Shown here: positions 14,407 to 22,364 of the stretch, piece by piece
Position numbering within the stretch: position 1 is the first letter of the stretch
Layout: each line of letters opens with the position of its first letter
IMG/VR virus record: IMGVR_UViG_3300027302_000014
Location: 1-37,653 of that record
DNA length: 37,653 bases
From: a virus
Direction: 5' to 3' (one strand)
The notes under the pieces: model-generated
Databases searched by the model: none
What the model saw: only the letters and a program-made list of their open reading frames with translations
Told to the model about the DNA's origin: nothing
Translations under genes and position numbers: made by a program

Positions 14407-17400
14407 ATGGCTGATCGCTATTGGGTAGGTGGCACAGGTACTTGGGGTAGCAGCCAAACTACCAACTGGTCTGCGGCCACTGGTTTATCTTTTACCGCTA
14501 GTTGTACAGGTACTACATTAACGACTGTTGGATCACCAGCACTTGTAGCTGGCATGACTGTATTCTCAAGTACTCATGTTTCACTTGGAACAATTGTTAG
14601 TGGTTCTGTAAATACGTGGGTTGTAACTATTGGGGGAACTTACGGTTCTCAAAGCATGAGTGCGGCTACTGTTGGTGCATCTGTGCCTACTGCGGCAGAT
14701 AACGTATTTTTTGATGCCAACTCAAATAGTGGAACAACGGCATTTACTTGCACTATGGCAAACACGCCAAGGGTCTGTAATAATTTCACAGCATCAGGCC
14801 TTGATGGCACGATGACCCTTGCTGGTACAAGTATTGCATTGAACGTATCAGGCAGTCTCACATTTCAAGCGACAAACTTTACTCGCACATATACAGGCGT
14901 AACCACATTTAATGCTACAACAACAGGAAAAACCATAACAACTAATGGTGTTGCGTTTGGTGCTGCAGTTACATTTGACGGTGTTGGGGGTGGTTGGACA
15001 CTTGGTTCTGCACTTACTATCAGCGCTTCCAGCACATCATTAACAGTTACTAATGGCACATTTGATACTTCGTCAGTAGGAAATTACGCAGTAACAGTAC
15101 CTCAATTATTTTCGAGTAATTCAAACATAAGAACAATTAACCTTAATGCGTCTACAGTTACGTTAAGTGGAATTTCTGCCATAAGTTTTGCTACACCTAC
15201 AAATCTTACATTTAACGCTGGAACATCTCAGATAAACTTTACAAGCTCGTCACATCTTGATGACATGGGCGGCCAAACATTTTATAATGTTTCGCACGCG
15301 CAGGTTAGTGGATTTGTTCAAATATCTAGTACGGCTACATACAATAACCTAACATTTGCAAGCAGAACATCTGTTGGACTTGGGCGATTTACTTATAGCG
15401 ACAACCAAACAATCAATGGGATATTCACCATAGGCGCTGGTACTACGGCATCTTGTCGCTATTTTATTAACAGTAGCATTATTAGTGTACCACGCACATT
15501 TACTTGTGCATCTATTGCCGCAATGTCTGATGTTGACTTTAGAGATATAACTATTGCTGGCGCACATGGCACGCTGTCAGGCACTCGACTAGGCGACTGC
15601 AAGGGAAACACCAATATAACTTTTCCTGCGGCTAAGACTGTTTACTATAGGCAAACAGGTTCTGCTGATTGGGGTACTACAGGTTCAGGTTCTTGGTCTG
15701 CTACATCCGGTGGTGCATTAGACGCAACCATGTTTCCATTGGCGCAAGATACTGCGGTATTTCCTGCGGCAACTTATCCTGCATCTGGTTCAACGACAAC
15801 CATAAACGGTGAGTACAACGTTGGCACAATAGATATGTCGTTGAGAACGACAAACACCATGACGTTGGCATCAGCGGCAAATACATTATCAATTTATGCT
15901 AATTTTATTACTGGCACTGGTATTACGCTAACAAGCACAACCGCATACCAGTTTAGTGGACGCACAACACAACAAATTACAAGTGCTGGCAAGACTTTTC
16001 CAGCGGGTATGTTTATAAGTAGTCCGGGTGGAACTGTTATCTTGCAAGACGTTTTTACAACAGGGTCAACGGTTACAACAACACTATCGAGAGGTACGTT
16101 AGACTTAAACAACTTTAAACTAACCACGGGGTTATTTACCTGTACCAGTCCGGGCACCAACCCCACAAGGGCAATTGCGTTCGGTACAGGAAATATTACT
16201 TGTACAGGTACAGGTAGTGTGTGGCTTTGTGGAACAGCTACAGGGCTTACTACAACTGGAACTCAAGTAGTTAACGTAACTAGCGTAGGCTCTACTGCTA
16301 TAACTGTAACGCCCGGAGCCATGGCGGAAATAGACTCTATCAGTTTTAACTTTACTGGTGGAACTTATCCGCTGGCGTTTTTACCAAACTCAGGTAATGC
16401 TGCAAAAAATGTTAACTTTACTGGTTATGCCGGTACGTTGGCGGCAATGTCTTCTGGAGTAATTTACGGCAACCTAACGCTTTCTTCAGGCATGACACTG
16501 ACTGCATCAATACAAACATTATCATTTAGAGCGACAAGCGGAACAAAGACTATTACAACAAACGCGAAGACATTAGATTTTCCAGTTACGTTTAACGGTA
16601 CTGGTGGTACATGGCAACTTCAAGACGCTCTTACAATAGGCGCTACAAGATTAACAACACTAACCCTAGGCACGTTAGACCTAAACAATCTAACACTAAG
16701 CACAGGTAATTTTTTCGGTAGCGGCGCAGGCACGAGAGCAATTGCGTTCGGTACAGGAAATATTACTTGTACAGGTACAGGTACTGTGTGGACTACGGCA
16801 ACAGCTACAGCGCTTACTACAACTGGAACTCAGGTAGTTAACGTAACGAGTACGGGTTCTACTTCCATTATTGTTAATACGGGTACATTGTCTGAAACAG
16901 ACTCTATTAGTTTTAACTTTACTGGTGGGACTTATAGTTTACAGTTTTTAAGTACGTTTGGCGATACAGCGAGGAACGTAAATTTCACTGGTTATGCTGG
17001 AACATTGTTTACAACTGGTAATAGTACTATTTTTGGCAACCTAACGCTTTCTTCAGGAATGACATTGTCTGCATCAGGAAACCCGATACTATTTGGCGCA
17101 ACAAGTGGAACAAAGACAATTACAACAAACGCGAAGACATTAGATTTTCCGGTAAACTTTAATTGTCCGGGGGCTACATATCAAATACAAGATGCAATAA
17201 CATTTGGCTCAACTAGAAATACAACTTTTACAGCAGGAACTGTAGATTTTAACGGGCTTACATGGACAACTGGAACTGCATCTTCGCAGGGAAACGCCGC
17301 AAGAAATCTTACATTTAACGGTGGAAGTTTAATAATTGTTGGCTCTGGGTCAACTGCTTGGAATGTAACAGGTGGGTCAGGATTTACAACAACAGCAGGA

Positions 17401-17844
17401 ACAGGGGTAGGCACGATCTCTATGACTGCCGCAACTGCCAAGACGTTTGTGGGTGGCGGCTATACATACAACTGCACAGTTAACCAAGGTGGGGCTGGTG
17501 CTTTGTCTATTGAAGGTTCAAACACATTCAGCAACATAACCAATACTGTCCAGCCAGCATCAATCTTGTTTACAGCAGGGACAACAAGCACGTTCAGCAA
17601 CTTTAGTTTGTCGGGCACAGCAGGAAACCTGATAACCATTGGCTCGATAACCGCTGCAAGCCATACGCTATCCAAAGCAAGTGGTACTGTGTCTGTTTCG
17701 TTCTGCTCAATCAGTAGGTCAAATGCCACTGGCGGTGCAGACTGGGAGGCGTTCACTGCGGCTCCCTATTTAAATACAAACGGCGGTAATAATACGGGTT
17801 GGGACTTTGGATCGACCGGTAATTTCCTAGCATTTTTTCTGTAA
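14407..17844 (+). CDS. Large repeat-containing fibre/adhesin-like virion protein
   Basis: The 1145-aa product is almost wholly Thr/Ser/Gly/Asn-rich and beta-strand forming, with hardly any charged residues: a beta-helix or repetitive adhesin type. It begins with RYWVGGTGTWGS...TNWSA (residues 4-22) and has a second version of this cap, DWGTTGSGSWSATSGG, near residues 418-435. A roughly 190-residue unit is duplicated in tandem (about residues 563-754 and 755-943), each with IAFGTGNITCTGTG, ISFNFTGGTY, VNFTGYAGTL, NLTLSSGMTL and KTITTNAKTLDFPV. It ends in a YLNTNGGNNTGWDFG motif typical of the C-terminus of such proteins. GGAG overlaps the previous stop and serves as ribosome site. A host-binding or virion surface role is inferred. 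Confidence 0.75.
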   Translation: MADRYWVGGTGTWGSSQTTNWSAATGLSFTASCTGTTLTTVGSPALVAGMTVFSSTHVSLGTIVSGSVNTWVVTIGGTYGSQSMSAATVGASVPTAADNVFFDANSNSGTTAFTCTMANTPRVCNNFTASGLDGTMTLAGTSIALNVSGSLTFQATNFTRTYTGVTTFNATTTGKTITTNGVAFGAAVTFDGVGGGWTLGSALTISASSTSLTVTNGTFDTSSVGNYAVTVPQLFSSNSNIRTINLNASTVTLSGISAISFATPTNLTFNAGTSQINFTSSSHLDDMGGQTFYNVSHAQVSGFVQISSTATYNNLTFASRTSVGLGRFTYSDNQTINGIFTIGAGTTASCRYFINSSIISVPRTFTCASIAAMSDVDFRDITIAGAHGTLSGTRLGDCKGNTNITFPAAKTVYYRQTGSADWGTTGSGSWSATSGGALDATMFPLAQDTAVFPAATYPASGSTTTINGEYNVGTIDMSLRTTNTMTLASAANTLSIYANFITGTGITLTSTTAYQFSGRTTQQITSAGKTFPAGMFISSPGGTVILQDVFTTGSTVTTTLSRGTLDLNNFKLTTGLFTCTSPGTNPTRAIAFGTGNITCTGTGSVWLCGTATGLTTTGTQVVNVTSVGSTAITVTPGAMAEIDSISFNFTGGTYPLAFLPNSGNAAKNVNFTGYAGTLAAMSSGVIYGNLTLSSGMTLTASIQTLSFRATSGTKTITTNAKTLDFPVTFNGTGGTWQLQDALTIGATRLTTLTLGTLDLNNLTLSTGNFFGSGAGTRAIAFGTGNITCTGTGTVWTTATATALTTTGTQVVNVTSTGSTSIIVNTGTLSETDSISFNFTGGTYSLQFLSTFGDTARNVNFTGYAGTLFTTGNSTIFGNLTLSSGMTLSASGNPILFGATSGTKTITTNAKTLDFPVNFNCPGATYQIQDAITFGSTRNTTFTAGTVDFNGLTWTTGTASSQGNAARNLTFNGGSLIIVGSGSTAWNVTGGSGFTTTAGTGVGTISMTAATAKTFVGGGYTYNCTVNQGGAGALSIEGSNTFSNITNTVQPASILFTAGTTSTFSNFSLSGTAGNLITIGSITAASHTLSKASGTVSVSFCSISRSNATGGADWEAFTAAPYLNTNGGNNTGWDFGSTGNFLAFFL
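16093..17235 (+). repeat. Tandem 567-576 bp coding repeat, two copies
   Basis: Copy 1 spans about 16093-16668 and copy 2 about 16669-17235. Three anchor strings recur exactly 567 bases apart: GCAATTGCGTTCGG (16171 and 16738), AACCTAACGCTTTC (16471 and 17038) and GAACAAAGAC (16541 and 17108). Copy 1 has nine extra bases near its start. Long near-identical stretches suggest a fairly recent duplication or continuing exchange between copies. A third, shorter and more diverged relative starts at 17236, and an older one lies near 14930-15080. Confidence 0.9.
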
Positions 17845-17851
17845 TAAAACT

Positions 17852-17867
17852 TTAGGAGTAAAATATT
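17852..17867 (+). promoter_or_regulatory. Ribosome site that selects an ATT start codon
   Basis: TTAGGAG (17852-17858) is followed six bases later by ATT (17865-17867), which opens a frame with no stop through to 18572. The residues after the ATT (DPLSILFAANACVAAIKEG) look like a real N-terminus of the kind that begins MDP(I/L)S in related phage proteins. TTG one base later (17866) is in another frame, and the first in-frame ATG (17958) has no comparable ribosome site. Confidence 0.65.
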
Positions 17868-18572
17868 GATCCACTCAGCATTCTCTTTGCCGCCAATGCC
17901 TGTGTCGCTGCCATCAAGGAAGGCTGCAAGCTGTATAAGCAAGCTAAGACTACCTTCATGGAAGTCAAAAGCACTGTTAACGAAGTCGTTGGAATCGCAA
18001 AAGAGGTTAGGGGTTTCTGGTCAAAGTTGGCAGAAATGTTTGGTGCAGGTACTGCACCTGTCTCACAGGGAAAATCGCCCCAGCCTGTGGCAAAAAAGAA
18101 AGAAACCTACGTTGCCGTTGACGAAACCCAAGTCATGGCAGACATTGTGGGGCAGCTATCTCAATTCTTTAAACTTCAAGAACAATTAACAACACATATC
18201 CGGGAGGAAGAAGAAAAATCTAAAAACGTCTATGATCCCAGTGCCAACTTGATGGAAGCAGCCTTGCATAGAATCATGGCGCAGCAGCAGATGGAAGAAT
18301 TAAATGTTGCTATCAGAGAAGCGATGGTGTATCAATCTCCTCCTGAGATGGGGGCGTTGTACAGCAAAGTGTTTGATATGCGAGAAGTCATTGGTCAAGA
18401 ACAGGAACAAGCAAGACTAAAAGAGGAAACACAGCAGAGGTACAAGCAATGGCAACGTCGGGAAGCAAAAAGAAACTTCCAAGCAAAGTCAGCGTACCTG
18501 ATCGGAACTACTATATTCCTCCTGTACCTGTGGTTCCTCCTACTCCTGATAAATCGTTGGGGGAAGACATAA
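17865..18572 (+). CDS. Coiled-coil protein with C-terminal membrane anchor
   Basis: The 235-aa protein is not recognised as a named family. If read from the ATT at 17865 it starts (M)DPLSILFAANACVAAIKEG, a helical N-terminus I associate with unnamed aquatic phage proteins. If read from ATG 17958 it loses 31 residues. The middle (about 85-200) is a charged helical or coiled-coil region rich in Glu, Gln and Lys. Residues about 210-229 (AYLIGTTIFLLYLWFLLLLI) form one membrane segment before a short basic end. It lies directly upstream of spanin-like, holin and endolysin genes and overlaps the next start (TAATG), so it may act in lysis or in membrane contact during infection. Confidence 0.7.
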   Translation: MDPLSILFAANACVAAIKEGCKLYKQAKTTFMEVKSTVNEVVGIAKEVRGFWSKLAEMFGAGTAPVSQGKSPQPVAKKKETYVAVDETQVMADIVGQLSQFFKLQEQLTTHIREEEEKSKNVYDPSANLMEAALHRIMAQQQMEELNVAIREAMVYQSPPEMGALYSKVFDMREVIGQEQEQARLKEETQQRYKQWQRREAKRNFQAKSAYLIGTTIFLLYLWFLLLLINRWGKT

Positions 18573-18754
18573 TGGGATGGGTTGCTGCGTGTTTTCTTAT
18601 TGCTTTGCTTTTGCCCGTAATGGGTATGCTGTATCTGGACATACTGGAAGCCAAGCATGAAGTTAAAACGCAGATAGAGAAGGTAGAAAAACTCAGGCGA
18701 GAGCTTGAAAGAAAGGAAAGAGATGATTCCAATAGTCGCATCCCTCCTCGGTAG
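18572..18754 (+). CDS. Inner-membrane spanin-like protein (Rz-like)
   Basis: From the ATG at 18572 the 60-aa product has an N-terminal membrane segment (residues 3-24, WVAACFLIALLLPVMGMLY) followed by a highly charged helix (KTQIEKVEKLRRELERKERD). This is the arrangement of inner-membrane spanins, which help disrupt the outer membrane at lysis. The start overlaps the previous stop (TAATG). The same frame extends upstream to an ATG at 18449, which would add a Pro-rich 41-residue stretch and 124 bases of overlap; that proline content is partly explained by the Leu codons of the other frame. It is short for an Rz, and no outer-membrane lipoprotein partner was found. Confidence 0.55.
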   Translation: MGWVAACFLIALLLPVMGMLYLDILEAKHEVKTQIEKVEKLRRELERKERDDSNSRIPPR

Positions 18755-19235
18755 TCTTGCCCAAAATGGGCTGACACTACTGTCCAGCGCTATCCAAGCC
18801 AAAGGCAAGGAAGTAGTTGAGAACACGCTTGGCGTAAAAATTCCCGACAACCCTACACCTGAGGATGTAACAAAGCTACGGCAGATGCAGTTCGACCATG
18901 AGGAACGTCTGCTTGAGCTTGGCATTGAGAAGGCACGACTTGAGCAAGAAGAACTCAAGGCACTGTTGGCGGCACAAGCCAACGAGGAAAACAATGTCTC
19001 TACCCGTTGGAACGCTGATATGGCATCTGACTCTTGGCTGTCCAAGAACATCCGCCCCATGAGTCTTATAGCTATTTTTGTAGGCTACTTCCTGTTCAGC
19101 ATGATGTCAGCCTTTGGGTATAACGCCAATGAATCCTACGTTAACCTGCTTGGGCAGTGGGGTATGCTCATCATGGGTGCGTACTTTGGCGGTAGGACGA
19201 TTGAGAAACTGGCAGAAATGAGGAGTAAAAAATGA
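18723..19235 (+). CDS. Holin, GTA-type 3-TM family
   Basis: The 170-aa protein matches the holin family described for gene transfer agent release (3-TM holin, PF11351-type). It has an N-terminal amphipathic/hydrophobic stretch (1-24), a charged helical middle (about 45-85), then the family-like WNADMASDSWLSKNIRP segment just before a membrane helix (about 113-133), and a last hydrophobic segment (about 141-160) followed by a basic tail. It would make the inner-membrane holes that time lysis. The ATG at 18723 has AGGAAAG upstream; a TTG at 18705 is possible. It overlaps the spanin-like gene by 32 bases and the endolysin gene by four. Confidence 0.85.
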   Translation: MIPIVASLLGSLAQNGLTLLSSAIQAKGKEVVENTLGVKIPDNPTPEDVTKLRQMQFDHEERLLELGIEKARLEQEELKALLAAQANEENNVSTRWNADMASDSWLSKNIRPMSLIAIFVGYFLFSMMSAFGYNANESYVNLLGQWGMLIMGAYFGGRTIEKLAEMRSKK

Positions 19236-19570
19236 GCCTTAGCCAAGAACAAGCTGCGTTCTTACTGGACGCCTGCAAACTAATTCAGTACGCTACCGAG
19301 CAAGGCTTCATGGTCACGGGTGGCGAACTAACACGTACCCCTGAACAACAAGCTATCTACGTAAAGACGGGGCGTTCCAAGACAATGAACAGCATCCATC
19401 TAAAACGATGCGCCATTGACTTAAACTTCTTTAAAGACGGTAAAATCATTTGGGATAAAGATGTCCTTGCCCCCCTTGGCAGTTACTGGGAAAGTCTGTA
19501 TCCTAAGAACCGTTGGGGTGGCAACTTCAAATCTCTTGTAGATTGTCCACACTTTGAACGGAACGTCTAA
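19232..19570 (+). CDS. M15-family peptidoglycan peptidase (endolysin)
   Basis: The 112-aa protein is a small zinc peptidase that cuts peptidoglycan cross-links (L-Ala-D-Glu or D-Ala-D-Ala type). Both M15 signatures are present: SxHxxxxAxD as SIHLKRCAID (Ser54, His56, Asp63) and a DxxHFE-type end, DCPHFE (Asp104, His107). By analogy with characterised M15 endolysins, His56, Asp63 and His107 bind zinc and Asp104 is the catalytic base. There is no signal peptide, so it should need the holin encoded just upstream (4-base ATGA overlap). The tail-nozzle gene follows without gap (TAAATG). Confidence 0.9.
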   Translation: MSLSQEQAAFLLDACKLIQYATEQGFMVTGGELTRTPEQQAIYVKTGRSKTMNSIHLKRCAIDLNFFKDGKIIWDKDVLAPLGSYWESLYPKNRWGGNFKSLVDCPHFERNV

Positions 19571-22006
19571 ATGTCAGCGATTAAGATCACCAACTTTCTC
19601 GGCACGGCTCCCAAGATAAGCCCGGAGTTGTTGCCGAACACGGCTGCGCAGATTGCAAACAATTGCAAGCTGTACTCGGGTGATCTTATTCCTTACCCAC
19701 AACCTGTTGTTGTTGACAACACAGCCCGCACCGGCACAATCAAAACGCTGTTTGCGCTACGCGACCCCGCGACCAACGCAAAGAAATGGTTGTCATGGCT
19801 TACTGATGTAGACATTGCTGTTGCATCTAAGACCGACAAAGACGAGCAGCGGTTTTATTATTCCGGCGATGGAGCGCCTAAAATTAGCAACTACGAGTTG
19901 GCAACTGCTGGCGCGGCTCCGTACCCAGTAACGTACTACGACTTAGGGTTACCGTTACCAACTACGGTGCTTACAACAGCGTCAACAACATTTACAACAA
20001 AGACAACAACAAACTTTTTTCGTGACGCTGGCAATACTGTAACAATTACAACCAGTGCACCACATGATTTAGCGTCCGGTAGATCAATTTCACTGACAGC
20101 GTTTACTTTTTTGTCGGGAACATACAACCAAGCGGGCACAACTACAATTAATATGACCATTACCGCTCACGGGTTAGCAAATGGTGCGTCAATTGCGCTT
20201 GATTTTTTATCCGGCACAGCTACAGACGGGACATACACAGTCAGCAATGTGGCAACAAATACATTTGACGTTATAGCCGTTTCGTCAGCTACCACTAGTG
20301 GAAATGTTAATTTAAACCTTGCGGGTTTTAACGCAACCAACGTAGAGTGTACTGTCACAAGCACCACTACGTTTACGTACTTCAGCCCCGGTTTTCAGAT
20401 CGGATCATCAGCTACACCTATTGCGTTTACGACTGCCAAGGTTGATCTTGGTGGTTTAACTCAAGCGCGTTCCTACGTCTACACGTGGTACACACCGTGG
20501 GACGAAGAATCTATTGCATCTGAACCATCTGACAATTTGTTTATCAAAGAAGGACAGATTGTCACGGTATCAAATTTGCCAACGGCTAAACCTACTGGTG
20601 ATAACTTTGTGCGTGGTGTAAAACTCTATCGCACTTTAGCAACGACATCGGGCACAGATTATTTTCTGCTCCGTGAACTGTGGTTCCCCACTACCTTAGC
20701 GTCTGTAGAACGAACCAGTAATGTGTCTCGTGTAGCTTTAGTCTTTCCGCACAATCTTGGCCTTGATGATCGCTTTAAAATTAGTGGCTGCACTGTGGCT
20801 TCGTTCGATATTACGGGTGGCATTGTCACTGATGTCATTGATGACTACACCTTTGAATACGCGCAGACGGCTGGGGATGTTGCGAACACACTGGTAGTTG
20901 CGGGTACGATGTATCACGACGTTTCAGAAAATCCGCCGACTACAACTGCACGATATTGGGGCGATGGTAGCTATGACTTTACAGATGACTTTGAGTCTCG
21001 TGATTTATTTAGCATCCTCAGCACTGATGAATTTGATCCGCCGCCTGAAGATTTGCAAGGGCTGACTGCCATCCAGAACAACATTCTTGTGGGATTCGTT
21101 GGCAACACTTTGTATTTCTCTGAGCCGGGTGCACCACACGCATGGCCTGAAAGATACTCAGTTAACCTTGAGCATAATGTTGTGGGTATTGCTGCGATTA
21201 ACGGCTCTGCATTGGTGACAACAGACTCATATCCGTTCTTTGTGTCGGGGTCTGACCCTGCCAACGGCATGTCCACCCAGCGTATTGATGCTAACTTTCC
21301 ATGCCTGAGTAAGAACAGTATGGTGACGATGGGTTACGGCATTGTGTACTCTACACACGACGGACTGGCGGTCTACGCTGTTACCGCTGGAACAGCTATC
21401 ATCACTAAGTTGCTGTACAACAATGACACATGGACATCCGCGCTTGATCCGACAACTGTCATTGCTGAGTACTACGGTGATAACTATTTTGCAGCGCACT
21501 CAACCGGGGCGTTTATCTTCGAGCAAGATGCCAAGGCCGGTGGGTTTTTTGTAGATGCTGACTACACTTTTACCGCTTCGTACTACGATTCTATTGACGG
21601 TGTTGTGTATTATGTTAGTGGTGTAAACGGTGACATCTATGAATGGGACGACTTAGACCAACCGGCTACAACTATGGAGTGGAAGTCAAAAGTCATTACC
21701 ACCAAAGGCATGATCAACCTTGGCGCAGCACGTGTTGTAGCTGACTACACTACAGTGTCGACGGTATGGGATTCATCGGCATCGGTATGGGAATCTGTAA
21801 CTAGTATCTGGGATGCTGCTGACAACATTACGTTTTACCTGTGGGCAAACAAAGAACTTGTATTGACAACAACTGTCTCGGACTCTAATGTGTTTCGATT
21901 ACCTACTGGGTATCGCACAGATAAGTTTGAGGTTAGCGTAGAAGGCGACATCCGGATTCGTGCTATCTATTTAGGGGAAACTCCCCTCGGACTGCGAGAG
22001 ATGTGA
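19571..22006 (+). CDS. Tail nozzle / tail tubular B-like protein
   Basis: The 811-aa protein is the likely nozzle of a short tail. It begins ITNFLGTAPKISPELLPNTAAQIANNCKLYSGDLIPYPQP (residues 5-44), a segment I associate with nozzle-like proteins of uncultured podovirus-like phages, and then continues as a long beta-rich chain. Residues about 150-275 hold two similar Thr/Asn-rich beta units (each with a hallmark SAPHDL or TAHGL, LSGT, NTFDV or TTFTY), and a third related unit lies around 380-450; these look like inserted surface domains. The C-terminal half (about 450-811) has Trp/Tyr/Gly-rich strands suiting a propeller. The last codons overlap the next gene (TGATG). Confidence 0.75.
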   Translation: MSAIKITNFLGTAPKISPELLPNTAAQIANNCKLYSGDLIPYPQPVVVDNTARTGTIKTLFALRDPATNAKKWLSWLTDVDIAVASKTDKDEQRFYYSGDGAPKISNYELATAGAAPYPVTYYDLGLPLPTTVLTTASTTFTTKTTTNFFRDAGNTVTITTSAPHDLASGRSISLTAFTFLSGTYNQAGTTTINMTITAHGLANGASIALDFLSGTATDGTYTVSNVATNTFDVIAVSSATTSGNVNLNLAGFNATNVECTVTSTTTFTYFSPGFQIGSSATPIAFTTAKVDLGGLTQARSYVYTWYTPWDEESIASEPSDNLFIKEGQIVTVSNLPTAKPTGDNFVRGVKLYRTLATTSGTDYFLLRELWFPTTLASVERTSNVSRVALVFPHNLGLDDRFKISGCTVASFDITGGIVTDVIDDYTFEYAQTAGDVANTLVVAGTMYHDVSENPPTTTARYWGDGSYDFTDDFESRDLFSILSTDEFDPPPEDLQGLTAIQNNILVGFVGNTLYFSEPGAPHAWPERYSVNLEHNVVGIAAINGSALVTTDSYPFFVSGSDPANGMSTQRIDANFPCLSKNSMVTMGYGIVYSTHDGLAVYAVTAGTAIITKLLYNNDTWTSALDPTTVIAEYYGDNYFAAHSTGAFIFEQDAKAGGFFVDADYTFTASYYDSIDGVVYYVSGVNGDIYEWDDLDQPATTMEWKSKVITTKGMINLGAARVVADYTTVSTVWDSSASVWESVTSIWDAADNITFYLWANKELVLTTTVSDSNVFRLPTGYRTDKFEVSVEGDIRIRAIYLGETPLGLREM
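21973..21987 (+). other. Short perfect hairpin before a start codon
   Basis: AGGGGA (21973-21978) and TCCCCT (21982-21987) form a 6-bp stem with a 3-base loop. It lies inside the end of the nozzle gene, 18 bases upstream of the next start codon (22006). It could tune translation of the downstream gene, but it also encodes protein and may be chance. Confidence 0.35.
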
Positions 22007-22362
22007 TGGCAACACGAAGCCCACGTTTTTCTGCTATCCCCAACATCCCGCAAAGCGGGTTAACTGACGCGCAGTCCAGCACAATTTATGCACTTAAAGA
22101 AAACGTCGAGTTGCTAATTGGATCACGTGGTTCAAGCAACGCAACTCGTGCAATTCTTGGCGGGCAGGTAACCGTTGCTAACCCCACGGAGCAAACAATG
22201 TCTCGTGTTACAGCTACGGGTGCTGGCTTTACAATAAGCGGGGTAACTGTGCCTAGCCTTGAAGATTACAATACACTAATTGTTAATGTGCAACAACTTG
22301 CCAATGACGTAGCGTCTTTGCGGATCACTGTGAATACGCTCATCAACCAACTGAAAGGTTAA
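22006..22362 (+). CDS. Hypothetical tail protein with C-terminal coiled coil
   Basis: The 118-aa product overlaps the nozzle stop by one base (TGATG), so I take ATG 22006 rather than the GTG at 22003. The N-terminus (RFSAIPNIPQSGLTDAQSSTIYALKENVELLIG, about residues 7-39) is conserved-looking and helical. A short Gly-rich strand region follows, and the last 35 residues form a Val/Leu-spaced helix (LIVNVQQLANDVASLRITVNTLINQL) that suggests a trimeric coiled coil. This would suit a tail needle, plug or fibre-attachment piece. No family is named. Confidence 0.6.
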   Translation: MATRSPRFSAIPNIPQSGLTDAQSSTIYALKENVELLIGSRGSSNATRAILGGQVTVANPTEQTMSRVTATGAGFTISGVTVPSLEDYNTLIVNVQQLANDVASLRITVNTLINQLKG

Positions 22363-22364
22363 AT

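Noticed and set aside
16093-17235. CRISPR-like array
   Set aside because: The repeats are hundreds of bases long, in frame and coding, with no short direct repeats separated by unique spacers.
14407-17844. Tape measure protein
   Set aside because: The protein is beta-rich and Thr/Gly-rich, with no long helical repeats, and no tail-tube or tail-assembly genes are nearby.
17866-18189. Frame starting with TTG at 17866 giving a 107-aa product
   Set aside because: It lies in another frame over the 17865-18572 gene, has a low-complexity Ser/Pro/Lys composition and no homologue-like pattern. The strong ribosome site is better explained by the ATT one base earlier.
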